A stretch of 17,338 nucleotides of DNA from Nocardioidaceae bacterium. GTDB lineage: Bacteria; Actinomycetota; Actinomycetes; Propionibacteriales; Nocardioidaceae. The stretch's first letter is position 1. The number at the start of each line of letters is the position of its first letter. The notes below the pieces were generated by a model. The model was not told where the DNA came from. It saw only the letters and a list, made by a program, of their open reading frames with translations, and did not search any database. The translations under genes were made by a program, and so were the position numbers. Shown one piece after another: positions 6,701 through 13,589 of this stretch. Where the stretch lies: assembly GCA_025966335.1 (NCBI GenBank), contig JAICRS010000033.1, positions 1 through 17,338 of the forward strand. The letters run 5' to 3'.

Positions 6701-7363
6701 TCAGCCGCGGGACCGGAGGGTGGGGTTCTGCTCCAGGCCGGAGAGCCCGTTCCAGGCCAGGTTCACCAGGTGCTCGGCGACCACGTCCTTGGACGGCTTG
6801 CGCGCGTCGAGCCACCACTGGCCGGTCGTGCCGACCATCCCGACCAGCATCTGCGCGTACATCGGCGCCGCCTTGGCGTCGTAGCCGCGGGCCTTGAACT
6901 CGGCGGCCAGGATGTGCTCGACGCGGGTCGCCACGTCGCTGATGATCGAGACGAACGAGCCGCTCGAGGACCCGAGCGGACTGTCGCGGACCAGGATCCG
7001 GAACCCGTCCGAGGACTGCTCGATGTAGTCGAGCAGCGCCAGGGCGGCCTGCTCGAGCAGCTCCCGCGGGTGGCCGGAGGTCAGCGCGGTGCGCATCATC
7101 TCGAGCAGCTGACGGACCTCACGGTCGACCACGACCGCGTAGAGGCCTTCCTTGCCGCCGAAGTGCTCGTAGACGACCGGCTTCGAGACCTCCGCGCGGG
7201 CGGCGATCTCCTCGATGGAGGCGCCGTCGAAGCCGCGCTCGGCGAACAGGCCGCGGGCGATCTCGATCAGCTGCTCGCGGCGTTCGGCGCTGGTCATCCG
7301 TGCGCGGGGCCGCCGTAGGTTGGGCGCAGCCGGGTCGGACGGATCGGCGGCTGGCGTGGTCAC
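6701..7363 (-). CDS. TetR-family transcriptional regulator, MadR-like (desaturase regulator)
   Basis: This 220-residue TetR repressor has its DNA-binding helix-turn-helix at about residues 24-70 (SAERREQLIEIARGLFAERG, then ASIEEIAARAEVSKPVVYEHF). The C-terminal ligand domain includes DGFRILVRDSPLGSSSGSF and TTGQWWLDARKPSKDVV. These blocks strongly resemble M. tuberculosis MadR (Rv0472c), which controls the DesA1/DesA2 desaturases and senses acyl-CoAs. The GTG start at 7363 overlaps the membrane-desaturase TGA by four bases (GTGA), so it is translated by coupling; an ATG at 7297 is a less likely alternative. It lies between two desaturase genes that carry identical operator pairs, which makes it the obvious candidate for binding both and, through the operon, for autoregulation. 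TetR is certain; the MadR function is inferred. Confidence 0.88.
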   Translation of the reverse strand: MTTPAADPSDPAAPNLRRPRARMTSAERREQLIEIARGLFAERGFDGASIEEIAARAEVSKPVVYEHFGGKEGLYAVVVDREVRQLLEMMRTALTSGHPRELLEQAALALLDYIEQSSDGFRILVRDSPLGSSSGSFVSIISDVATRVEHILAAEFKARGYDAKAAPMYAQMLVGMVGTTGQWWLDARKPSKDVVAEHLVNLAWNGLSGLEQNPTLRSRG

Positions 7364-8343
7364 GCGGCAGCTGCGGCGTGGTTCTTCGCGTTCTTGACGA
7401 GCTTGCCGTCGATCCGCTCCTTGACCGGCCAGCGCACGTCGTCGATCCAGCCGAACTTCTCCATCGCCCAGATCACCCGGGCGGACGTGTCGAGCTGCCC
7501 TCTGAGCACGCCGTGCCGGGCGCAGGTCGGGTCGGCGTGGTGGAGGTTGTGCCAGGACTCACCCATCGACGGGATCGCCAGCCACCACACGTTCGCGGAC
7601 TTGTCGCGGGAGACGAACGGCCGCTCACCGATGGTGTGGCAGATCGAGTTGATCGACCAGGTCACGTGGTGCAGCAGGCTGACCCGGACCAGGGAGCCCC
7701 AGAAGAAGCCGGTGAGCGCGCCCTGCCAGGACCAGGTGATCAGGCCGCCTGCGATCAACGGCGTGGCCAGCGAGACCGCCACCCACAGTGGGAACTGACG
7801 GGAGATCCGGACCAGGTCAGGGTCCTTCATCAGGTCGGGGGCGTACTTGCGCTGAGGGGTCTGCTCGGGGTTGAACAGCCACATCATGTGGGCGTGCCAG
7901 AGGCCCTTCGCCAGCGCCTTGATGTCGGTGCCGTAGCGCCACGGCGAGTGCGGGTCGCCGTCGCGGTCGGAGAACTTGTGGTGCTTGCGATGGTCGGCGA
8001 CCCAGCGGATCACCGGCCCCTGGATGGCGAGCGAGCCGGCGACGGCGAGGGCGATCTTCACCGCCCGGTTCGGCTTGAACGACTTGTGCGTGAAGAGCCG
8101 GTGGAACCCGACGGTGACGCCGTGGCCGGAGACCCAGTACATCACCACCATGATCAGTACGTCGGACCAGCCGAGCCAGCCACCCCAGGCCAGGGGGACC
8201 GCGGCCGCGACGGCCAGGAACGGCACGATGATGAACAGCGCCAGAGCGACCTGTTCCTTGCGGGACTGGATGTCGCCGCCCCAGGTCGCGCTGGACTCGC
8301 CCAGGTCGGTCGACCGGGTCTCGGTCGCTGTGGTTGAAACCAT
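7360..8343 (-). CDS. Membrane acyl-CoA (stearoyl-CoA type) delta-9 fatty acid desaturase
   Basis: This 327-residue integral membrane diiron desaturase is of the OLE1/DesC type. Its histidine boxes are H81RLFTH86, H118RKHH122 and H265NLHH269, with extra conserved histidines at 225-226 and 236 (HHVTWSINSICH). Hydrophobic stretches at about 33-53, 58-76, 96-113, 186-206 and 208-226 would form the membrane core with the His boxes on the cytoplasmic face. It inserts a cis double bond into a saturated acyl chain, which adjusts membrane fluidity. The ATG at 8343 is chosen over the adjacent TTG at 8346 because GAGGAA (8353-8348) is well spaced for it. It is the first gene of an operon with the TetR regulator (GTGA overlap). 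Its promoter holds the operator pair at 8397-8423. Confidence 0.94.
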   Translation of the reverse strand: MVSTTATETRSTDLGESSATWGGDIQSRKEQVALALFIIVPFLAVAAAVPLAWGGWLGWSDVLIMVVMYWVSGHGVTVGFHRLFTHKSFKPNRAVKIALAVAGSLAIQGPVIRWVADHRKHHKFSDRDGDPHSPWRYGTDIKALAKGLWHAHMMWLFNPEQTPQRKYAPDLMKDPDLVRISRQFPLWVAVSLATPLIAGGLITWSWQGALTGFFWGSLVRVSLLHHVTWSINSICHTIGERPFVSRDKSANVWWLAIPSMGESWHNLHHADPTCARHGVLRGQLDTSARVIWAMEKFGWIDDVRWPVKERIDGKLVKNAKNHAAAAA

Positions 8344-8396
8344 CAAGTTCCTCGCAGGGGATGTGTGTCGGTCGACCCGCCGTGGTCACGGGTACC

Positions 8397-8423
8397 TACG
8401 CAACCGTAACCTACGGCACCGTA
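8397..8423. promoter_or_regulatory. Tandem TACG-N4-CGTA operators upstream of membrane desaturase-tetR operon
   Basis: TACGCAACCGTA (8397-8408) and TACGGCACCGTA (8412-8423) have 15-bp spacing, as at the acyl-ACP desaturase promoter. The first is the exact reverse complement of the site at 5180-5191. They lie 53 nt upstream of the minus-strand desaturase ATG. Shared sequence, spacing and orientation relative to each gene support one regulator for both promoters. Confidence 0.75.
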
Positions 8424-8525
8424 ACCAGGCCAGACGTGCGCTCCGCCCCGATCGGTCTCAGACTCAGAAGTGCCCCGGATGAGCCGGTTCTATTCCTGGA
8501 TTCGGGCGACCCGATGGCGATTGCG

Positions 8526-8531
8526 TACGCT
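8526..8531 (+). promoter_or_regulatory. Possible -10 element of the tRNA-Gln gene
   Basis: TACGCT (8526-8531) fits the TANNNT pattern and ends 13 nt before the mature tRNA. A TTCGGG at 8501-8506 is a weak -35 with a 19-bp spacer. The rest of 8424-8544 shows nothing recognisable. Confidence 0.3.
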
Positions 8532-8544
8532 GGTGCCCCATTGA

Positions 8545-8624
8545 TCCCCGGTTGGTCTGTCGGCAGGGCCCGCCGCACTTTGAATGCGGATAAAGCGACG
8601 TAGGTTCGACTCCTACCCGGGGAG
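8545..8624 (+). tRNA. tRNA-Gln (anticodon TTG), atypical variable region and D arm
   Basis: The acceptor stem TCCCCGG (8545-8551)/CCGGGGA (8617-8623) is perfect, with G8624 as discriminator and no encoded CCA. The anticodon arm CCGCA-CTTTGAA-TGCGG (8573-8589) places TTG at 34-36, reading glutamine codon CAA. The T arm GTAGG-TTCGACT-CCTAC (8600-8616) is canonical. Oddities: the variable region is 10 nt (8590-8599) rather than 4-5, the D stem GGTC/GGCC needs a G-T pair, position 14 is T rather than A, and two bases link the D and anticodon arms. A tRNA-Gln just upstream of glmU is usual in actinobacteria, so it is probably functional. A leucine/serine class II assignment is excluded by the anticodon. 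Confidence 0.78.
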
Positions 8625-8661
8625 CGAGATGTTCGACCGGCCAGCATGGGGAGTACTGAGG

Positions 8662-10182
8662 GTGACCGAACCGGAGACCACAGGCGCCCCGGCGCCGGCA
8701 GCAGTGATCCTCCTCGCGGCAGGCAGCGGGACCCGGATGAAGTCCAAGCTGATGAAGGTGCTGCACCCGCTGTGCGGCCGCAGCATGATCGGCCACGTGG
8801 TGACCGCGGCCAACGCCGTGCGCCCGGACCGGATCGTCGCGGTCATCGGCAACGGCCGCGAGCAGGTCGGCCCGCACATCCTGGACTACGCGCCCGACGC
8901 GCTGCTCGCGGTCCAGGAGACGCAGGACGGCACCGGGCACGCGGTCCGGGTCGCGGTCGACGCGCTGAGCGAGGCGACCGGGTCCACCTCCGGGACGGTC
9001 GTCGTGATGGCCGGCGACACTCCCTTGCTGGAGGGCCGCACGCTGGCCGGCCTGGTCGCCGACCACGACCGGTCCGGTCACGCGATCACGGTCCTGACCG
9101 GCGAGGTGGACGACCCGTTCGGCTACGGCCGGATCCTGCGCGACGACGCGGGCAAGGTGACCGCGATCGTCGAGGAGAAGGACGCCACTCCCGAGCAGGC
9201 CGCGGTGTGCGAGATCAACAGCGGGATCTTCGCCTTCGACGGCGACTTCCTCGCCGATGCGCTGACCCGGATCCGCAACGACAACGCCAAGGGCGAGTAC
9301 TACCTCACCGACGTGGTCGGCATCGCCCACGAGGACGGCCGCGCGGTGGGCGCGCACCGGATCGACGACGTGGTGCAGACCGAGGGCGCCAACGACCGCG
9401 CCCAGCTGGCCGGCCTGGCCGCCGAGCTGAACCGGCGGGTGCTCACCCGGTGGATGCGCGACGGGGTGACCGTCGTCGACCCGACCAGCACCTGGGTCGA
9501 CGTCACCGTCGAGCTGGCCCGCGACGTGGTGCTCAAGCCCGGCGTACAGCTGCACGGGAGCACGACGGTCGCCGAGGACGCCGTGGTCGGCCCCGACAGC
9601 ACGCTCATCGACGTCGTGGTCGCAGCCCGCGCGTCCGTCATACGCACCCACGGCTCGCAGGCGCACATCGGCGAGGACGCCACCGTCGGTCCGTTCGCCT
9701 ACCTGCGCCCCGGCACGGTGCTCGGCGCCGGCGGCAAGATCGGCACGTTCGTGGAGACGAAGAACGCGCAGATCGCCGACGGGGCGAAGGTGCCGCACCT
9801 GTCCTACGTCGGCGACGCCGAGATCGGCGAGGGCACCAACATCGGCGCCGGCACGATCTTCGCCAACTACGACGGCGTGAACAAGCACCGCACCACGATC
9901 GGTCGGCACGCGAAGACGGGGTCGAACAACACCTTCGTCGCACCCGTCGAGATCGGCGACGGTGCGGTGACCGGCGGCGGGACCGTGGTTCGCCGCGACG
10001 TCCCGCCCGGCGCGCTGGCCGTGTCCACCGGTCCGCAGCGGCACATCGAGGAGTGGGTGCTGCGCAAGCGGGAGGGTACGCCGGCCGCGGCGGCTGCCGA
10101 GGCGGCGTTGACGGAGCACCCTGCCGAAGGTGCGACAATCGAGACAGGCCGACGGGCGGCAACTGAGGAGACCCAGGCGTGA
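8662..10182 (+). CDS. glmU: Bifunctional GlcNAc-1-P uridyltransferase / glucosamine-1-P acetyltransferase
   Basis: This 506-residue cytoplasmic enzyme makes UDP-GlcNAc for peptidoglycan. Its C-terminal domain acetylates GlcN-1-P with acetyl-CoA, and its N-terminal domain transfers UMP from UTP. The nucleotidyltransferase motif LLAAGSGTRMKSKLMKVLH (17-35) is present, with Met where most homologues have Pro (S-x-x-P-K). VVMAGDTPLL carries the metal Asp. The left-handed beta-helix half has hexapeptide repeats, the catalytic His (H379 in PHLSYVGDAEIGEG), the conserved NYDGVNKHRT and SNNTFVAPVEIG. An Ala-rich C-terminal tail of about 40 residues exceeds the E. coli protein, as in other actinobacteria. 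GTG at 8662 is chosen because GGGGAG (8648-8653) is well spaced; ATG at 8629 would begin only 5 nt from the tRNA. It overlaps prs by four bases (GTGA). Confidence 0.95.
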   Translation: MTEPETTGAPAPAAVILLAAGSGTRMKSKLMKVLHPLCGRSMIGHVVTAANAVRPDRIVAVIGNGREQVGPHILDYAPDALLAVQETQDGTGHAVRVAVDALSEATGSTSGTVVVMAGDTPLLEGRTLAGLVADHDRSGHAITVLTGEVDDPFGYGRILRDDAGKVTAIVEEKDATPEQAAVCEINSGIFAFDGDFLADALTRIRNDNAKGEYYLTDVVGIAHEDGRAVGAHRIDDVVQTEGANDRAQLAGLAAELNRRVLTRWMRDGVTVVDPTSTWVDVTVELARDVVLKPGVQLHGSTTVAEDAVVGPDSTLIDVVVAARASVIRTHGSQAHIGEDATVGPFAYLRPGTVLGAGGKIGTFVETKNAQIADGAKVPHLSYVGDAEIGEGTNIGAGTIFANYDGVNKHRTTIGRHAKTGSNNTFVAPVEIGDGAVTGGGTVVRRDVPPGALAVSTGPQRHIEEWVLRKREGTPAAAAAEAALTEHPAEGATIETGRRAATEETQA

Positions 10183-11159
10183 GCGGATTGAAGAAGACCA
10201 CCGAGAAGAACCTGATGGTCTTCAGCGGCAGGGCGCATCCCGAGCTCGCCGAGGAGATCGCCGCCCAGCTCGGCACCGGGCTGGTGCCGACCTCGGCCTA
10301 CGAGTTCGCCAACAGCGAGATCTACATCCGCTACGAGGAGTCGGTCCGCGGCTCCGACGCGTTCGTGATCCAGAGCCACACAGCTCCGGTCAACGAGTGG
10401 ATCATGGAGCACCTGATCATGGTCGACGCGCTCAAGCGCGCATCGGCCAAGCGGATCACGGTGGTGATGCCGTTCTACGGCTACGCCCGCCAGGACAAGA
10501 AGCACCGCGGACGCGAGCCGATCTCCGCCCGGCTGATGGCCGACATGTTCAAGACCGCGGGCGCCGACCGGCTGATCTGCGTGGACCTGCACACCTCGCA
10601 GATCCAGGGTTTCTTCGACGGCCCGGTCGACCACCTGATGGCGCTGCCGATCCTGTCGGAGTACGTCAAGGAGAAGTACGGCCACGAACAGCTCGCGGTG
10701 GTCTCGCCCGACGCCGGCCGGATCAAGGTCGCCGAGCAGTGGTCGAAGCGGCTCGCCGGCGCGCCGCTGGCGTTCATCCACAAGACCCGCGACATCGACC
10801 GGCCGAACGAGTCGGTGGCCAACCGCGTGGTCGGTGAGGTCACCGGCCGGGTCTGCGTGCTCGTCGACGACATGATCGACACCGGCGGCACGATCGTGAA
10901 GGCCGCCGAGGCGCTGATGAACGACGGGGCCGCCGGCGTGGTGATCGCGGCGACGCACGCGATCCTGTCCGACCCGGCGGTGGACCGGCTCAAGAACTGC
11001 CCGGCCACCGAGGTGATCGTCACCAACACGCTGCCGATCCCGGCCGAGCGGCGGTTCGACAAGCTGACCTGCCTGTCCATCGCACCGCTGGTCAGCCGGG
11101 CCATCCGCGAGGTGTTCGAGGACGGCTCGGTCACCAGCCTCTTCGACGGTCACGCCTGA
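10179..11159 (+). CDS. prs: Ribose-phosphate pyrophosphokinase (PRPP synthase, class I)
   Basis: This 326-residue enzyme transfers pyrophosphate from ATP to ribose-5-phosphate to make PRPP for purine, pyrimidine, His, Trp and NAD synthesis (and decaprenyl-phosphoryl arabinose in some actinobacteria). Family blocks are NSEIYIRYEESVRG, the flexible loop PFYGYARQDKKHRGREPISA, the metal site CVDLHTSQIQGFFDGPVDHL, VVSPDAGRIKVAEQW and the PRPP loop VDDMIDTGGT (229-238). The GTG start overlaps the glmU TGA (GTGA) and has GAGGAG at 10165-10170, so the two are co-translated. Length and motifs are complete. Confidence 0.97.
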   Translation: MSGLKKTTEKNLMVFSGRAHPELAEEIAAQLGTGLVPTSAYEFANSEIYIRYEESVRGSDAFVIQSHTAPVNEWIMEHLIMVDALKRASAKRITVVMPFYGYARQDKKHRGREPISARLMADMFKTAGADRLICVDLHTSQIQGFFDGPVDHLMALPILSEYVKEKYGHEQLAVVSPDAGRIKVAEQWSKRLAGAPLAFIHKTRDIDRPNESVANRVVGEVTGRVCVLVDDMIDTGGTIVKAAEALMNDGAAGVVIAATHAILSDPAVDRLKNCPATEVIVTNTLPIPAERRFDKLTCLSIAPLVSRAIREVFEDGSVTSLFDGHA

Positions 11160-11193
11160 GCTGCGCGGATTCGCTTCTGCGGGACACCCTCGC

Positions 11194-11199
11194 TAGGAT
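11194..11199 (+). promoter_or_regulatory. Putative -10 of the rplY promoter
   Basis: TAGGAT (11194-11199) is a good actinobacterial -10, with TTCGCT (11170-11175) as a weak -35 at an 18-bp spacer. Transcription would begin near 11206, leaving a leader of about 177 nt before rplY. Candidate pairings in the leader are GCCCA (11257-11261)/TGGGC (11273-11277) and GGCTGC (11275-11280)/GCAGCC (11326-11331). Confidence 0.45.
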
Positions 11200-11382
11200 T
11201 GTGCAGTTGCCTCGGCGAGGGAGACAGTCTCGCTCCGTGATCGACGCGGTGGTTCGGCCCAGCATTCTGGCGTGGGCTGCGCCCGCCTGCTGAAGACACG
11301 GCCGCGGAGCTCCTTCTCATCCCGAGCAGCCACAGTCTCGTAGTCGCACGGTTGTAGATAGTCGAAAGAGAGATTCCCCCCG

Positions 11383-12066
11383 ATGTCTGAGGTCAAGATC
11401 CAGGCCGAGTCCCGCACCGAGTTCGGCAAGGGCGCGGCTCGTCGCATCCGCCGTGCCGACAAGGTGCCCGCGGTCCTCTACGGTCACGGCACCGACCCGA
11501 TCCACATCACGCTTCCCGGCCACGACATCATGCTCGCGCTGAAGAACTCGAACGCGCTGCTGACGATCGACGTCGAGGGCAGCTCGCAGCTCGCGCTGCC
11601 CAAGCAGGTCCAGCGCGACCCGATCAAGGGCTTCATCGAGCACGTCGACCTGCTCGTGGTGAAGAAGGGTGAGAAGGTCACCGTCAACGTCCCGATCATC
11701 GTCGTCGGCGAGCCGGGCCCGGACGCCCTCGTGGTCACCGAGCACTCCTACCTCTCCCTCGAGGCCGAGGCCACCCACATTCCCGAGTCGGTCGAGCTCG
11801 ACATCACCGGCGCCGAGGTGGGCACCCAGTTCCACGCCCGCGACCTCAAGCTGCCGAGCGGTTCGCTGCTGCAGGACGACGAGGACCTGATGATCGTCAA
11901 CGTCACCAACGCGCCGACCGCCGAGCAGCTCGACGAGGAGCTCGCCGAGGCCGAGGCCGAGGTCGGCATCGAGAAGGCCGAGCACGAGGAAGGGATCGGC
12001 GGCGAGGCCGTCGAGACCGGCGACGCCGAGGCGGCCGCGGCCGCCGAGGAGTCCGACAACGCGTGA
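11383..12066 (+). CDS. rplY: 50S ribosomal protein bL25, CTC/TL5 long form
   Basis: This 227-residue protein is the two-domain form of bL25. The N-terminal 5S rRNA-binding beta-barrel is about residues 1-92 (MSEVKIQAESRTEFGKGAARR, VPAVLYGHG, DPIKGFIEHVDLL). The CTC domain follows at about 96-180 (GEKVTVNVPI, EATHIPESVELDI, HARDLKLPSGS). An acidic Ala/Glu-rich disordered tail of about 45 residues follows. It binds 5S rRNA in the central protuberance; the long form is a general-stress protein (Ctc) in Bacillus. The ATG has only a weak AAAGAGAG (11367-11374) Shine-Dalgarno, and a C-run separates it from the start. The gene sits 223 nt after prs with a separate promoter candidate. Confidence 0.95.
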   Translation: MSEVKIQAESRTEFGKGAARRIRRADKVPAVLYGHGTDPIHITLPGHDIMLALKNSNALLTIDVEGSSQLALPKQVQRDPIKGFIEHVDLLVVKKGEKVTVNVPIIVVGEPGPDALVVTEHSYLSLEAEATHIPESVELDITGAEVGTQFHARDLKLPSGSLLQDDEDLMIVNVTNAPTAEQLDEELAEAEAEVGIEKAEHEEGIGGEAVETGDAEAAAAAEESDNA

Positions 12067-12075
12067 CCGGCCTTC

Positions 12076-12091
12076 TAGGCTGAGCCCCATG
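12076..12091 (+). promoter_or_regulatory. Leaderless-type promoter overlapping rplY end, before pth
   Basis: TAGGCT (12076-12081) is followed after exactly 7 nt by ATG (12089). CCGACA (12053-12058) is a plausible -35 with a 17-bp spacer. This geometry would place the transcript start at the ATG. The alternative pth start GTG 12131, with GGGAG close upstream, would then have a short leader. Confidence 0.45.
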
Positions 12092-12130
12092 TGGGCGCGC
12101 TTGCTTCGTAGAGAAAGGGCCGGGAGTTCC

Positions 12131-12727
12131 GTGAGTGGCGACGTGTGGCTGGTCGTCGGGCTCGGGAATCCCGGCCCTTCCTATGCCGGGAACCGGCACA
12201 ACGTCGGCTACCTGGTCACCGACGAGCTCGCGTCCCGGACGGGCGGTTCGTTCCGTGCCCACAAGACCGGCCGGGCCGACGTCGTCGAAGGCCGGCTCGG
12301 CGGACTGTCCGGCGGCATCGGCGGCGAGCGGGTCGTGCTGGCCCGGGGCCGGTGCTACATGAACGAGTCGGGCGGCCCGGTCGCGGCGCTGGCGAAGTTC
12401 TACAAGGTGCCGGTCGAGCGGATCATCGCGATCCACGACGAGCTCGACATCCCGTTCGACACGCTGCGGGTCAAGCTCGGCGGCGGCGACAACGGCCACA
12501 ACGGACTGCGCTCGATGCGCAAGTCGCTGGACTCCGGGGACTTCTACCGGGTCCGGGTCGGCATCGGCCGTCCGCCCGGGCGGCAGTCGCCGGCCGACTT
12601 CGTGCTCTCCGACTACTCCGCCGCCGAACGCAAGCAGCTGCCGTTCCAGGTGGACACCGCCGCGGACGCCGTCGAGTGCCTGGTCAAAGAGGGCCTGGAG
12701 AAGACCCAGAGCCGGTTCAACAGCTGA
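12131..12727 (+). CDS. pth: Peptidyl-tRNA hydrolase
   Basis: This 198-residue bacterial Pth releases peptides from peptidyl-tRNAs dropped by stalled ribosomes, recycling tRNA. The catalytic set is visible: N13 and H23 (GLGNPGPSYAGNRHNVG), D103 (IHDELDIP) and N124 (GHNGLRS). MNESGGPV and the C-terminal lid VGIGRPPGRQSPADFVLS also match. GTG at 12131 is chosen because Pth proteins start a few residues before the first strand WLVVGLGNPG and GGGAG lies at 12122-12126. An in-frame ATG at 12089 would add 14 residues, but it sits at a leaderless-type promoter, so both starts are possible. The location after rplY is conserved in actinobacteria. It is 35 nt before cysQ. Confidence 0.95.
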   Translation: MSGDVWLVVGLGNPGPSYAGNRHNVGYLVTDELASRTGGSFRAHKTGRADVVEGRLGGLSGGIGGERVVLARGRCYMNESGGPVAALAKFYKVPVERIIAIHDELDIPFDTLRVKLGGGDNGHNGLRSMRKSLDSGDFYRVRVGIGRPPGRQSPADFVLSDYSAAERKQLPFQVDTAADAVECLVKEGLEKTQSRFNS

Positions 12728-12762
12728 CATCCGTCCCCGCACGCCGTGAGAGGGTTGACCCC

Positions 12763-13584
12763 GTGACTGAGAGCAACCGCACCGACGACTTCGACCCCGG
12801 CACGCCGCCGGCCGGTGTCACCGACGACGACCACCTGCTCGCCGACTGGGCCGCGACCGCCGCAGGGAACCTGCTGGTCCAGGTCCGGGCCCAGGGCCTG
12901 GAGGGCAAGGAGCTCAAGGACGCCGGCGACCTCGCCGCCCACGAGTTCCTGATGCACCTGCTCGCCGAGCACCGGCCAGACGACGCCGTCCTCAGCGAGG
13001 AGAGCGCGGCCAGCATCGCGAACACCGCACGGCTGTCCGCGAAGCGGGTCTGGATCATCGACCCCCTCGACGGCACCCGTGAGTTCTCCGAGCCACCCCG
13101 CGACGACTGGGCGGTGCACGTCGCGCTGTGGCAGGACGGCGACCTGGTCGCCGGGGCGGTGGCCCAGCCCGGTCTCGGCACCACGTTCAGCACCGGCCGG
13201 CCGCCCGCCGTTCCCGCATCGAGCACCCCCCGTCCGCGGATCGCGGTCAGCCGCACCCGGCCGCCGGAGTTCGTGGCGGCGCTCGCCGAGGAGATCGGGG
13301 CCGACCTGGTGCCGATGGGCTCGGCCGGGGCGAAGGTGATCTCGGTGGTCCGCGACGTCACCGACGCCTACGTGCACGCCGGTGGGCAGTACGAGTGGGA
13401 CTCCGCGGCACCGGTCGCCGTGGCCCGGGCCGCCGGGCTGCACACCAGCCGTGCGGACGGCGCCGAGCTCGCCTACAACCAGGAGGACGTGCTGCTGCCG
13501 GACCTGCTGGTGTGCCGTCCCGAGCTGGCCGAGTCGATCACCGGGTTCGTCACCCGCTACTGGGCCGAGAACCCGCCCGCCTGA
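12763..13584 (+). CDS. cysQ: 3'(2'),5'-bisphosphate nucleotidase, CysQ-type
   Basis: This 273-residue enzyme is of the inositol-monophosphatase superfamily and resembles M. tuberculosis CysQ (Rv2131c). It hydrolyses 3'-phosphoadenosine 5'-phosphate to AMP, clearing the toxic by-product of sulfate assimilation and of PAP-releasing sulfo/ACP transfer. The metal-site motifs are VLSEES (76-81), IDPLDGT with D100 and D103, and WDSAAP (W212, D213). DDWAVHVALW, RIAVSRTRPP and VGSAGAK-like MGSAGAK are family-specific. The GTG at 12763 has AGAGGG (12749-12754). A longer open frame back to 12145 is a shadow of pth. Related IMPases have broader substrates, so FBP or inositol phosphate activity cannot be excluded. 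Confidence 0.88.
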   Translation: MTESNRTDDFDPGTPPAGVTDDDHLLADWAATAAGNLLVQVRAQGLEGKELKDAGDLAAHEFLMHLLAEHRPDDAVLSEESAASIANTARLSAKRVWIIDPLDGTREFSEPPRDDWAVHVALWQDGDLVAGAVAQPGLGTTFSTGRPPAVPASSTPRPRIAVSRTRPPEFVAALAEEIGADLVPMGSAGAKVISVVRDVTDAYVHAGGQYEWDSAAPVAVARAAGLHTSRADGAELAYNQEDVLLPDLLVCRPELAESITGFVTRYWAENPPA

Positions 13585-13589
13585 GCGCG

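Noticed and set aside
7312..7320. GCCGTAGGT, resembling half of the desaturase operator, inside the TetR coding start
   Set aside because: Only a half-site without the palindromic partner or 15-bp repeat; likely coincidence.
7300..8337. Plus-strand open frame (345 codons) opposite the membrane desaturase
   Set aside because: The minus strand has all histidine boxes; the plus frame is low-information and crosses the TetR start.
8464..10119. Minus-strand open frame (551 codons) opposite glmU
   Set aside because: Antisense shadow; it also runs through the tRNA and has no family features.
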